A stretch of DNA of 64,000 nucleotides from Bacillus sp. OK048 (GTDB lineage: Bacteria > Bacillota > Bacilli > Bacillales > Cytobacillaceae). A program made the translations under genes and the position numbers. Location: the NCBI RefSeq assembly GCF_900103525.1, contig NZ_FNHN01000015.1:1-64000 (forward strand), read 5' to 3'. Shown piece by piece: positions 7,131 to 16,511 of the stretch (its first letter is position 1; each line of letters begins with the position of its first letter). A model generated the notes under the pieces. The model ran no database searches, was not told where the DNA came from, and worked only from the letters and a program-made list of their open reading frames with translations.

Positions 7131-9539
7131 AGCCTTCCGCTCAAAATGATAATGAAGGCGGTATTCACATATTTCTTTTGTCCATTTGAATAGTATATCT
7201 TCACTTTCTTTATCGACATCTAAATTTAATCTAAATAGGTCATTTTCATAAGAAACCAATCCCTTTGAGCTGCCACTCCATTTTGTCATCGGCATTGTAG
7301 CGATTAGTTTGCTTACGCCTTTTTCATCATAATTCCATAATTTTTTGGCACCTTTATCGGAGAAATCAATTCTTTTACGGTGCTCTTTCTCCATAAGGTA
7401 ATGATGAAAAAACGGTGCTACTTCTTTTGATATAACAGGCTTATTCCAATCAGAGCTACCCCGCTCCAGCATTGCTAGCAAAACAACCATTTTATAGCTT
7501 TTAGCCATGCCTGTTTTTTCTACTTCCACCAGCCATTTTTCATATCGTTCAAACACTTCCACTTCGTGTTGAGTTAATTCCTCTGCCCACATAAGAAAAC
7601 CAAAGTATGAATGAAATTCCTGCTTGTACTGCAGAGAATCAGACGCACCTTTTAAATGCAACTCTAAATAAGTGGGTCTCCTTCCAATTTCTCGTTTTAA
7701 ATCCATGTAATCATGGAACAGCTTCTCACGTCTTGGCTGCCTCTTCCGGAACATTTCTTTGAGAAGATCGATGACATTCACATCAAGATTGATTTCACAG
7801 AAATTTGGCAATGTAGGCTGTATATTTCTAGTTTTCCCTTCGCTAGGTTCAGTATCGAATAAGCTTAGCTTAACATCGGCATTTCTATAATTACCAATTA
7901 AATCGATGATCACACACGTTTCTTTATCTGGATGTAAACGAAGCCCACGCCCTATTTGTTGGGTGAATACGGTCAATGACTCTGTCGGTCGGACAAATAA
8001 TAATGTATCTATAGCTGGGATATCCACGCCTTCGTTAAAGAGATCAACGGTCAAAATAATATCAATCTCTCTTCTAGAAAGCTGGGAAATTGCCTCGTTT
8101 CTACTAACACCTGTCTGCTGAGAATGAAGACTTACTGTGTGATAGCCGTGATCATTAAAATAATTGGATAAAAAGTCTGCTTGCCTAATGGAAGAACAAA
8201 ATCCTAAAGTTCTGGTTTGTTTTTTATTCTCCCATGCTCGAAGTACCTTGTGAGCCAACTCTTCTCTTAGTTGTGCCTGAAGTAATTCCTCTTCATCATA
8301 GCGATTTCCCAGACAAGTAATCTGACTATAATCTGTATCATCATAAACACCAAAGTATGTAAATGGCGCCAGCCATTTTCGATTAATCGCCTCTAAGAAA
8401 TCTAATCTAAAGGCAACGTTACCATCACAAATCGCATAAACATCCTTGTTATCATTCCGATCAGGCGTAGCAGTAATCCCTAATAAAAAGCGTGGTTGGA
8501 AATAATCTAGTGCCCGCTGGTAGGAATCAGCTGCAGCATGATGGAATTCATCTACAATGATTAAATCAAATTCATCCGGGCGAAATTGCTCAAGATGCTT
8601 TTTGATACTAAGTGTATATATCGACGCAAAAATGGCATCAGCTTGACTCTCTTTATATTTTCCATTGTAAATACCATACTGTTTATCGGGCATAATTCTA
8701 TTAAACGAATCTCTTGCTTGATAGAGAATTTCTTCCCGATGAGCAATAAAGAGTATCTTTTTAAAATTTTGAGCAAAAAATCCAGCCAAATAGGTTTTAC
8801 CTAGACCGGTAGCCATCACGACAAGGGCTTTAGTATACTCTTCTTCCAGTGTTTTGTTTAACTCCTCCAGCGCTTCAATCTGTGCAAATCTAGGTAGAAT
8901 CTCTCCATATGAGACCGGTGGATCGAGTACTAAGTCTGGCTGTTCTGGGATTTCCTTTTTTGTTGGAAGCATTAAATCTAATTCCTCAAGCTCTGTCCAT
9001 TTTCGAGCTAGATTAGGGTGCTTATGTTGATACTCATAATAATTTTTTCGATATTCCTCAAGTGTTTCCTTATTTAACGGGACTGTTTGATCGGCATAAT
9101 AGATAGTTAGAAACTCCGTTATAGCTTCATCAAAGACTTCCTTTTCGTCACTAACCGCTACGTTCCATTCAACACCATGATTTAACGCTGATTTCGAAAG
9201 ATTAGACGAACCAATAAACAGAACATCATGTTCATTAGATTGAAACAGATAAGCCTTTGGATGAAAGGAGACACCATTATTTTTCCAAATTCGAATACAA
9301 ATCCGTTCATCGATGGAAAGTAACTCTTCCAAAGCCTCGGGTTGTGTGATGTACAAATAATCGCCCGTACATATTTTTATATCTGCACCATTATGGGCTG
9401 CCTTTTTTAATGCCTCCTTTAAATACCTCACTCCCGACTTCATGACAAAGGAAGATAGCACACAAATAGTAAATGCTCCTTCCATCTTCTCTAATAAATG
9501 ATTTCCGAGATCTGTGGTAATCAGTTGAACCTTACTCAT
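7110..9539 (-). CDS. PLD-nuclease / SF2 helicase
   Basis: About 809 residues. The N-terminus is a phospholipase-D-type nuclease domain with one HKD-like motif (SFHPKAYLFQ, then IGSSNLSKSAL, about 92-118). An SF2 helicase follows: Walker A MATGLGKTYLAG near 245, DEFH near 335, TATPDRND, and motif VI QIGRGLR near 535. The C-terminal 230 residues are a helical extension. The family is a predicted DNA-cleaving/remodelling enzyme; its target is unknown. I chose the ATG at 9539 (GAGG upstream), overlapping the MazG-like stop by 8 bases, so the two genes are translationally coupled. A decayed copy of its C-terminus lies at 13821. Confidence 0.85.
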   Translation of the reverse strand: MSKVQLITTDLGNHLLEKMEGAFTICVLSSFVMKSGVRYLKEALKKAAHNGADIKICTGDYLYITQPEALEELLSIDERICIRIWKNNGVSFHPKAYLFQSNEHDVLFIGSSNLSKSALNHGVEWNVAVSDEKEVFDEAITEFLTIYYADQTVPLNKETLEEYRKNYYEYQHKHPNLARKWTELEELDLMLPTKKEIPEQPDLVLDPPVSYGEILPRFAQIEALEELNKTLEEEYTKALVVMATGLGKTYLAGFFAQNFKKILFIAHREEILYQARDSFNRIMPDKQYGIYNGKYKESQADAIFASIYTLSIKKHLEQFRPDEFDLIIVDEFHHAAADSYQRALDYFQPRFLLGITATPDRNDNKDVYAICDGNVAFRLDFLEAINRKWLAPFTYFGVYDDTDYSQITCLGNRYDEEELLQAQLREELAHKVLRAWENKKQTRTLGFCSSIRQADFLSNYFNDHGYHTVSLHSQQTGVSRNEAISQLSRREIDIILTVDLFNEGVDIPAIDTLLFVRPTESLTVFTQQIGRGLRLHPDKETCVIIDLIGNYRNADVKLSLFDTEPSEGKTRNIQPTLPNFCEINLDVNVIDLLKEMFRKRQPRREKLFHDYMDLKREIGRRPTYLELHLKGASDSLQYKQEFHSYFGFLMWAEELTQHEVEVFERYEKWLVEVEKTGMAKSYKMVVLLAMLERGSSDWNKPVISKEVAPFFHHYLMEKEHRKRIDFSDKGAKKLWNYDEKGVSKLIATMPMTKWSGSSKGLVSYENDLFRLNLDVDKESEDILFKWTKEICEYRLHYHFERKAKNPRVQ

Positions 9540-9858
9540 CCTCAACCTCTATTAAAAAGATTTTCTCTTTGAATCCACCACGCCTTTGCACCTTTTTTTG
9601 CCGTACTTCATCCACCTTCTCAAAAGATGCACCATGACATTCAGCAAGCGCATGGATAATTTCCAATAGGTCTGCCAGCTCTTCAATTGCTTCATTATCA
9701 TTTTCAGCGTTTATGTATTCTTCAAGTTCTTCAAAACTTTTATTTTTAAGTTCTTGTATGTATTCAACATTCTCTAATATCCTTGTAGAGAACTGTTTTC
9801 CAGTACTTTCAATTACTTCAGGTATGCGATCACGGACAAGTTTGTTATATACAGGCAT
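9532..9858 (-). CDS. MazG-like nucleotide pyrophosphohydrolase
   Basis: 108 residues of the phosphoribosyl-ATP pyrophosphohydrolase/MazG-like fold: YNKLVRDRIPEVI at the start, then the metal-binding helix EAIEELADLLEIIHAL (about 56-71) with the ExxEE...D pattern, ending in GGFKEKIFLIEVE. Relatives hydrolyse (d)NTPs to monophosphates; in a defence context this could alter the nucleotide pool or house-clean modified nucleotides (inference). First gene of a two-gene operon with the PLD-helicase. A remnant of a second copy's tail lies at 28949. Confidence 0.8.
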   Translation of the reverse strand: MPVYNKLVRDRIPEVIESTGKQFSTRILENVEYIQELKNKSFEELEEYINAENDNEAIEELADLLEIIHALAECHGASFEKVDEVRQKKVQRRGGFKEKIFLIEVEDE

Positions 9859-9966
9859 TAAATTTACCTCCTAATAAGAATGGGAATATACCTATATTAT
9901 AGCGAATGAAATAATAAACTTACATTTTTTAAACACTTGTTTGAGTAATAACTGGGACATTGGGTT

Positions 9967-10008
9967 CAGTCCCCGGTGAGTTAAACCTTTATTTTATCGG
10001 GGGACTGA
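9967..10008. repeat. long inverted repeat
   Basis: TCAGTCCCC near 9966-9974 pairs with GGGGACTGA (10000-10008) across a 25-base loop, between the MazG-like promoter and the three-gene module. A similar hairpin (CCCCGGTA/TACCGGGG) lies at 57473-57504, so this may be a dispersed chromosomal repeat. Confidence 0.45.
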
Positions 10009-10036
10009 TCCGGATGTCGTGACTCAAAAATACAAT

Positions 10037-10061
10037 AAAAAGGCTACTTAATAAGTAGCCT
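10037..10061 (-). terminator. terminator of the GHKL three-gene module
   Basis: On the minus strand GGCTACTTATTAAGTAGCC forms a tight 8-bp stem followed by five T. It lies about 10 bases after the stop at 10071. Confidence 0.88.
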
Positions 10062-10070
10062 CGGTCCCGA

Positions 10071-10856
10071 TTATCTAATTATGCTAGTACAATCCTCATG
10101 ATTTCTTACAGCTTCCAACCTATAATACTTAATCAAATACTGATCTATCATTTCCTCTACCTCAGCCATCGTTAGCATATCTAGAATCATGGCACCACCC
10201 ACGACATTTAGATATTTATTCGCCTGAACAAAGTGATCTCGTTTGATTTGTATGCCTCTTTTCTCCATCTTGATAATAGATTTTAGAATGCCTTTTGTTA
10301 TATTCCGATTAGAGGTAAAGTTACTAGAGAAAAAGACCACAGCTCTTGCAGAGTAGTCCTTTTCAGTAAAGAAGTCTGTTAACCAATAGGGATTACTAGG
10401 GTTAGACTCATCGTAGGTCATATATCCTACCCACCATAAACGGGAAAGGATGTGGACAAATAAAGAGCGTTTACTCCCGTTTTTAAAGAAGAGTGCGGTA
10501 TTGATTCTCTGATCTTTCTTATCTTTTAATTCATTATTTAAGCGATAATAGGTAAAGTCTCTAAACTGAAGATGTGCTAATCCTGACCAAAGCTTTTCTT
10601 GTGTGGCTTGAGAGACAGTCAAGTGCTTCATTGCGTCATAGATGATTTTTACGTTCATTCGGTCACTTACCGCATAATCATTATCAAAATTAAACTCGGG
10701 CATATCAAAGTCAATTTTTGACTCTATCACTCTACCCTCTTCACGAAAATACTCGTTAAACCAATCGTTATTTTTGTTATGGTAATGCTCTTTATAAAAT
10801 TCATAGTTCGTCCGTAAATCCATTAGCGTTTCATCAGAAATAAATGATAACTTCAC
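10071..10856 (-). CDS. unknown protein, third gene of GHKL module
   Basis: 261 residues; I cannot assign a function. The middle (RSLFVHILSRLWWVGYMTYD, about 130-150) is the most distinctive stretch and resembles proteins annotated DUF6339, a weak memory-based match. It has no signal peptide, no membrane helix and no obvious catalytic motif. The GTG start at 10856 is supported by GGAGG 6 bases upstream. It begins one base after the preceding gene ends and is followed by a terminator, so it is the last gene of the unit. Confidence 0.75.
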   Translation of the reverse strand: MKLSFISDETLMDLRTNYEFYKEHYHNKNNDWFNEYFREEGRVIESKIDFDMPEFNFDNDYAVSDRMNVKIIYDAMKHLTVSQATQEKLWSGLAHLQFRDFTYYRLNNELKDKKDQRINTALFFKNGSKRSLFVHILSRLWWVGYMTYDESNPSNPYWLTDFFTEKDYSARAVVFFSSNFTSNRNITKGILKSIIKMEKRGIQIKRDHFVQANKYLNVVGGAMILDMLTMAEVEEMIDQYLIKYYRLEAVRNHEDCTSIIR

Positions 10857-10857
10857 T

Positions 10858-11703
10858 TTAATCCTCCAATGTAGTTAGTTTCGCGATTTCTTCGAAACTC
10901 GTTCTTAATGGTTTTCTTAATACCATCTGTGCTGCTTTTAAGGCGGATAAGGAATCTGTACCGACATCTTGAATGTTCAAATTATTATCCGCAAAGATCT
11001 TCTCCAATACTTGGTACCAAGTGTATCCTTCTAAATCTTCACGGTTATCCTGAAGTTTCGAAAAGACGTATACTAAACTTGGAACAATGACTGTGGATAA
11101 AATGGAATTTTTCAATCTTGAATTGGCATTCGATGCATACTGCTTATATTCATATTCCGGTAGTGAAATCGTAATAAAATCAGAATGAATATCCACTTCC
11201 ATGAATTCATTTTTATTTGATTTCGTGACCTTAGCAATCGAAGGAAGATTTAACTGGTCTAAGTTTTCTTCGAATAACGTCGTTTCAATTGCATCTCCAA
11301 TTGCGAGTAAATTCCCCTTTTCAAAAGATATAGGAACATCTTTAAACCACTCATTTAAAAGTTCACTTTGATAGTTTTCAATTTTCCCTCTTGCAATAAT
11401 AAAGGAATGAATGGATATTTTCCCCCGAAGTTCACTAGTTGGAATTGAGATATCCAGCGTCATGTTACTCGTATGATAGGCCTGGCGAAAACTAGTCTGG
11501 CCACATTCGATGTGAATCAGATAATGGGTTAACTGTTTTTGAATCAAGTCTTGGATTCCTTGGTTATCCAACGCAAAGTCGGCATGAATCTTTACTTCTC
11601 CAAAAGACTCATAGACTTGTATTTTTGTGTTAAAGCTCGAATTCAAATAATCATCGTTATTCATATATAACACTGGGTAAGGATAGGAGGTATTAATCTT
11701 CAT
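10858..11703 (-). CDS. unknown protein, second gene of GHKL module
   Basis: 281 residues, unrecognised. The N-terminal two thirds are beta-rich (FGEVKIHADFALDN, TSNMTLDISIPTSELRG) and the C-terminal third is helical (SRLKNSILSTVIVPSLVYVF, about 195-215), suggesting a two-domain structural or adaptor protein. No nuclease or ATPase motif is visible. Its ATG overlaps the end of the GHKL gene by 11 bases with GAGG just upstream, so translation is coupled to the ATPase. Confidence 0.75.
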   Translation of the reverse strand: MKINTSYPYPVLYMNNDDYLNSSFNTKIQVYESFGEVKIHADFALDNQGIQDLIQKQLTHYLIHIECGQTSFRQAYHTSNMTLDISIPTSELRGKISIHSFIIARGKIENYQSELLNEWFKDVPISFEKGNLLAIGDAIETTLFEENLDQLNLPSIAKVTKSNKNEFMEVDIHSDFITISLPEYEYKQYASNANSRLKNSILSTVIVPSLVYVFSKLQDNREDLEGYTWYQVLEKIFADNNLNIQDVGTDSLSALKAAQMVLRKPLRTSFEEIAKLTTLED

Positions 11704-13633
11704 ATAGTTCTACCTCCATTACACAATAATTGGAATAATCAATTTCAACTACAACCATAAAACCCTTATTTTTCTGAAGTGAGTTGAGGTAGATGGTATT
11801 GGAATTTACTTTTTCAATCGCTACATTCTGATCATCAGTAGCTGCAGCTTTTATCGGTAAATCATAATCACTTTGCTCCCCAACTACACTAAAAACTAAA
11901 CGACCTCTTGATAACGTCTTTTCCGGAACAATATTAAACCTATATTTTCCGTTATTTCGATCAACACAAACATATCTCTGTTTAATCTGTACAGGATGTT
12001 TACTCGGTTTCCGCTCTTTACGATTTCCCTTATCTCCAGGCTGTTTTTCATCCATCTCATTATTCCCACCAGGATTTGTTGTGCCGGCACCTTCTGTTCC
12101 ACCACCGCTGTGTTCACCTGTGCCATTGCCACCCTCTTCACCTGTTGGAGAGATACCAAATTCTCCAGCTAACTGCTGTTCGAAGTCCTTTGTGTCTTTC
12201 CCTTTTTTCTTCGTTTTTTTAGGTGTCGCTTTTTCCATTTGTTTCGTGATAATCGCTTTTATTGATGAATTTAGAGACTCAGTTTTACTGATAGAAGAAG
12301 ACTCACTTAGATCCTTATTCGGTAAAAAGTCACTTAACCCAACGGCATCCATTTCATCTGTCACTTTTTCCTGAAAGGTACTTTTAACAGTGTCACGGAT
12401 GAATTTTCTTAAATCAGCATATACCTTTTTAGCTAACTTTGGGTCCTTTTCATAACGGTCAGGTGCCCACTCATTATGAGCAGGATTCTCCATTTGTTTG
12501 AAGATATTATTCATTTGCGTTCCTGTTATCGACACGAGTCCAGTAAAGGAAATACTACCGCTAATATTTTTTTGCTCAAAAATACGCATACCTGTCTTCC
12601 GCGTCATCAATACTCTTCTGTTCAAATCTTCTCCATTAAGCAAGAATAGTTCTGCTTCTCCCTCTTCGAAGCGAAAGCCTTTTGGATAGGTCATCGTAGG
12701 ATATGGGACTCTAATCGTTTTATTTGAGATTAAAAGACTATAGTAATTTTTCAAAATCCGATTTTCTTCATTGTCCTCAAGCTCATATATGAATTGGCCG
12801 ATATTTTGTTCATTGATTTCAAAATCATTGATTTTAACAACCAATTTCCCCTTAAAGACGGTAATGAAAAAGTTAAAGAGTACGGATTTTTTCACTTCAA
12901 TTTCCCAATCATCCTTTGGTTCAAAGGCTGTGACATAGATGTCCGTTCCCGTTTCTGTTCTTTGGAAGTTCTCATCTAGATGTAAAAAACCAGGAATCGC
13001 TGAAGATTGATTATTTTGTGTATAGTAGCCATTACCTAAAGTAATTTGATTATCGTTTTTCATAAATGACATGATATTGGCCACACCAATATGCGATTGA
13101 TATCCTGAGGTATCAAAGGAGGAATAGAAAAGCGTTCTCAAATTTGAATTGAGGAATGGTGCTGATTTTCCAATTCCAAAGCTTCCTCCAGAATCTCCTT
13201 CTTTATTGGAGGATCCTGCTTCCTTGATCAAGGAAGACCATGGTGAACCTAACTCGCCTTCCTTTGCCCCTTCTAATCCTTTTGTATTAAAATCGCTTAT
13301 TCTTAAGACTTTCATTTCACTTCGACCTAAGATTGATAATGCATGATCAATAAAATCTTCACTTTTCCGATTGTGGCCTTCCCAGGTATGTTTACAAAGT
13401 TTAAAAACATTAATTAGTTCATATCTTCTAGGAAAATTATTGATTGGCATGGAGAAACTATTAAACTCAACCACTACTGGTTTATTCTTATCTTTCACTG
13501 CATCCAGTGAGTTTTGACATATCTCTCTTGTTAAAGAGTCTATGGCATTTCCTCTAAATGTCTCCAAACCGGCATTATTGATTGAATTAATCATACCTCC
13601 AACAGCAGCCGGGAAATTCCAAAAGGTACTCAT
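11693..13633 (-). CDS. GHKL-type ATPase, lead gene of a three-gene module
   Basis: 646 residues. The N-terminal half has the Bergerat fold motifs: N box EICQNSLDAV with N41, G1 ISDFNTKGLEG near 115, G2 GGSFGIGKSAP near 150. This is the ATP-binding core shared with Hsp90, MutL and topoisomerase II. A Gly/Asn-rich linker (about 495-540, GEEGGNGTGEHSGGGTEG) joins it to a basic stretch and a C-terminal beta domain. GGGGG lies 7 bases before the ATG. It leads an operon with two unknown proteins at 11-base overlap and 1-base spacing. Such GHKL proteins occur in antiphage operons, but I cannot match this trio to a named system. Confidence 0.82.
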   Translation of the reverse strand: MSTFWNFPAAVGGMINSINNAGLETFRGNAIDSLTREICQNSLDAVKDKNKPVVVEFNSFSMPINNFPRRYELINVFKLCKHTWEGHNRKSEDFIDHALSILGRSEMKVLRISDFNTKGLEGAKEGELGSPWSSLIKEAGSSNKEGDSGGSFGIGKSAPFLNSNLRTLFYSSFDTSGYQSHIGVANIMSFMKNDNQITLGNGYYTQNNQSSAIPGFLHLDENFQRTETGTDIYVTAFEPKDDWEIEVKKSVLFNFFITVFKGKLVVKINDFEINEQNIGQFIYELEDNEENRILKNYYSLLISNKTIRVPYPTMTYPKGFRFEEGEAELFLLNGEDLNRRVLMTRKTGMRIFEQKNISGSISFTGLVSITGTQMNNIFKQMENPAHNEWAPDRYEKDPKLAKKVYADLRKFIRDTVKSTFQEKVTDEMDAVGLSDFLPNKDLSESSSISKTESLNSSIKAIITKQMEKATPKKTKKKGKDTKDFEQQLAGEFGISPTGEEGGNGTGEHSGGGTEGAGTTNPGGNNEMDEKQPGDKGNRKERKPSKHPVQIKQRYVCVDRNNGKYRFNIVPEKTLSRGRLVFSVVGEQSDYDLPIKAAATDDQNVAIEKVNSNTIYLNSLQKNKGFMVVVEIDYSNYCVMEVELYED

Positions 13634-13820
13634 GTTTCATCCCCCACAGAAAAATCATTGTATTAAAATACCAATATTAAACAACCATATTTACGTTTCA
13701 TCCATTTAAATAATATATACACTGATATTAAAATATTAAAATAATAGTACTTTATTCACATTATAACATCTAGCAATATACAATGACAGGTTATGCCAAT
13801 GTATATCAAAACCTCCCGTT

Positions 13821-14140
13821 CTAATGAACAGGAGGATTAATTGCCTTCCTCTCTAAATGATAATGAAGGCGATATTCACATATATCTTTATTCCAATGAT
13901 AGAGGATTTCTTCATCATCCTGAACGACATCAAGGTTTAATTGAAACACATAGTTATCGGATGAAATCAATCCTTTTGTGCTGCCACTCCATTTATTCAT
14001 CGGCATAGTAGCAATCAGTTTCCTGACTCACTTTCATCATAGTCCCAGAGCTTCTTTGCTCCTTTATCGAAAAAATCAATTCGTTTTCTATGCTCATTTC
14101 CATTAGGTAGTGATGGAAAAATGGTGCTGTTTCCTTACGT
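13821..14140 (-). pseudogene. decayed copy of the PLD-helicase C-terminus
   Basis: Residues in the reading frame 13821-14006 (MPMNKWSGSTKGL, then ICEYRLHYHLERKA) match the last 60 residues of the PLD-helicase at 7110 almost position for position. Further upstream the match continues in other frames (APFFHHYLME equivalent near 14110), so at least two frameshifts are present. Same orientation as the intact gene; the GHKL module lies between the two tails. The upstream 2 kb of the helicase is missing. Confidence 0.85.
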
Positions 14141-14149
14141 GTTATGTGT

Positions 14150-14175
14150 AAAAGCCAGCTTTTAAGCTGGCTTTT
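14150..14175. terminator. hairpin terminator
   Basis: AAAAGCCAGCT (14150-14160) pairs with AGCTGGCTTTT (14165-14175). It separates the helicase remnant from the AIPR region and could work both ways. Confidence 0.75.
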
Positions 14176-14749
14176 GTTGTTTCCTGAAATTTTGGGAAGG
14201 TGTTGAAGTTATCCTTTGCCATTTGAATTATAAACTGCCTTTTGTTTTCAACAAAAAATGCGTTAATACTGGGAGGATTAACGCACCATAAGTAAAATGA
14301 TCTTTTATTCAATTTATGTAAATTCCCACTATACTCTTTTTGGAAACAAATAAATTAACTTATTAATTCATTTTACCAAATTTTGATAATCGCACATAAT
14401 ACATTTAAGTGTCTAAGAATAGCCAAATAAAACGAGCTTTGGGAGCTCGCGTACTTAATATTGTTGATAATCTATTAGAATTACCAAGCTTCAACTTTTA
14501 TTAAGAAAATATTTCCCAATGATGGAAACAAGGCTATGTATTTTACTTTTTGAAAACTACAAAGCCTTTTTTCAAATTATTTAAGCTCCCTCAGTTAGAT
14601 ACGATTATGTCTCGAATACTCACTTATTCGTAGGATTTCAAAGCACTTAAATAAAAATTTGGGGACCGATGAAATGAGTTGTTCACAGTTTGGCTACATG
14701 GAGGGGCTCTATTTTTTTCAAACGGTAAAAATAGCTACCTACAGGAATT
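14176..14749. other. intergenic region with small inverted repeats
   Basis: No gene with a ribosome binding site. Two small hairpins are visible: GCGTTAAT/ATTAACGC around 14260-14285 and CGAGCT/AGCTCG around 14431-14448. An open plus-strand frame near 14660-14840 runs opposite the AIPR gene and looks like a shadow. Confidence 0.5.
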
Positions 14750-15775
14750 CTATTTTAAAAACACAACTTCGATTCCATCTACGAATGTATCTGAAGCAAC
14801 CATTGAGTCTATTGCCCCAACAAAGTGTTGACCTAGTCTCATAATTTTGTTATTTACTGCATCTGCCTTAACATGCACCATTTTTTTTAGATCCTCAATA
14901 CTTGTATTGATTATGACATATCCATCAACAATTTCAGTACGTTTTTGTAGGACCCCTGCTAAAATAAAGAATGCAACACCTTTATACATTTGATCCCCTT
15001 CGTAAATCATAGGCATAAAACGTTCCTTTAAATCTTGATCATTTCGAATATAATTATATAATTCCCACATTTCTTCGATATGATTTCTAGTACGAACAAT
15101 AGAAGCATTCATTTTATGATTCTTTAAAGAACCTAAAATTGCACCTTTTGAATTGTACGACCTTTTAGCGTTCTCTATTGTACTTTTATTTGGGCTAATA
15201 ATATTTACAACCTGAAGAAGTTCACCAACTTCTATACTTCCATCATCTCCCTCATGAAAACTAATATCAGACCTTAGTTCCGGTGAAACACTTTCTTTTA
15301 TCCACTCGAACATACCAATATGATTTAATTCAGATTCAGAAGACAACTTTTTTGAAGAATTTCTTGATGAAGCAATTTCAGCGGTAAGTTCATCTGGAAC
15401 ACCTGTGTTAATTTCAATTCTAACTGTTGCATCTGCAACTCCATGTTGATTTAACACAAAATAAGTATGCCCACCATTAATGATACCTTGTCGTTCATTA
15501 ACCTCAAATATTACTTTTCTAGTTTCTTTATCGATTACAGCCTTATATGCAATGATTGATATCCCTTCATTTTTCTTTCTAAAATTTGAAGGGTCATTTT
15601 CTAACTGTGTAATCATCGATTTTACATTTTTATTTTTTTTCGAGGGTTTTCGGGGATTGGCACCCAAAGGGATCACAACATCTTTTAATGCACTAGTTTT
15701 TGTGGTCATTACAATATACCCATTTTCTAATTCCACTGCATTAAGGTAATCTAAACTAATTGTTTTCCAACTCAT
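14750..15775 (-). CDS. AIPR-like (abortive infection) protein
   Basis: 341 residues. The core NEGISIIAYKAVI ... EVNERQGIINGGHTYFVLNQ (about 69-112) matches the signature of AIPR proteins (a non-binding-strand NNGI motif followed by IVNGGQT). AIPR proteins are associated with abortive infection and phage resistance; their biochemical activity is poorly known. No helicase or membrane segment. GGGGG lies 9 bases before the ATG. Transcribed in the same direction as, and downstream of, the DndB-like gene, with a broken small gene between; both families handle modified DNA or phage response, so co-function is plausible but inferred. Confidence 0.6.
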   Translation of the reverse strand: MSWKTISLDYLNAVELENGYIVMTTKTSALKDVVIPLGANPRKPSKKNKNVKSMITQLENDPSNFRKKNEGISIIAYKAVIDKETRKVIFEVNERQGIINGGHTYFVLNQHGVADATVRIEINTGVPDELTAEIASSRNSSKKLSSESELNHIGMFEWIKESVSPELRSDISFHEGDDGSIEVGELLQVVNIISPNKSTIENAKRSYNSKGAILGSLKNHKMNASIVRTRNHIEEMWELYNYIRNDQDLKERFMPMIYEGDQMYKGVAFFILAGVLQKRTEIVDGYVIINTSIEDLKKMVHVKADAVNNKIMRLGQHFVGAIDSMVASDTFVDGIEVVFLK

Positions 15776-15834
15776 TTTAAATATCCCCCTTGTAATAAAA
15801 AGTTGATTTAACCTAGATAAATAATCTATACACG

Positions 15835-16245
15835 TTATACGTCACAACTTTCTAAATTATTTTTTAATACCCAAAAATCATGTCTTCCGGTTTTCAGCAT
15901 AAACTCCCGAGCTTCCACTGGTGTGTATTCATTAATTTTTGTTATTTTATAAGTATCATAGTATCCATGTTTATCATAAAATTGTTGAAGAACACCATCG
16001 AAGATAATGTTATTTGGTAGTTCAATCCATGCATGCGGAAATTGAAAATCCAAGTATAATCCATGTACTAATTTTATATCAGATAATTGTGGATTATTTA
16101 ATATATACTCATCAGCTTTTTGATAGCATTAATTTGGATAATATTCCTTTGTAACACCTCCTAAATATTTATTTGGAACTTTTACTTCACAATGGGCCAG
16201 TTCATCAATAAATTTTCTATGCATTTCCTTTTCTTTACTTGTCAA
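15835..16245 (-). pseudogene. unknown gene with in-frame TAA
   Basis: A continuous frame from a TTG at 16245 (AGGAGG 9 bases upstream) to the stop at 15835 would give about 136 residues, beginning TSKEKEMHRKFIDELAH and ending with a conserved-looking FPHAWIELPNNIIFDG segment. One in-frame TAA interrupts it in YYPN-stop-CYQKADEY, near 16134. The rest is intact, so this is a recent nonsense lesion or a sequence error. The FPHAW motif is reminiscent of proteins handling small ligands, but I cannot name the family. Confidence 0.6.
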
Positions 16246-16511
16246 CTACTTCAGCCTCCTAGAATATTCTTACTGTTTTTTTAAAATTTTACATTTCTGC
16301 AAAAATAAACACATGTCTAAATGCCCCTACAGCCTCTATCCCATGTAAAAGTGGCATAGATAGTCATAAATGAGAGCAAAATATATGTTGAAGTTAAAGA
16401 ATAGGTTGTGCGTTTTTCATAGCAAACATTAAAAAGATTTCATTAACAAGGAAGCTTTTTCGGGATAATCATGATTAAATCTAAGTCATTTGTATTTCCA
16501 GCTAAATCTTC

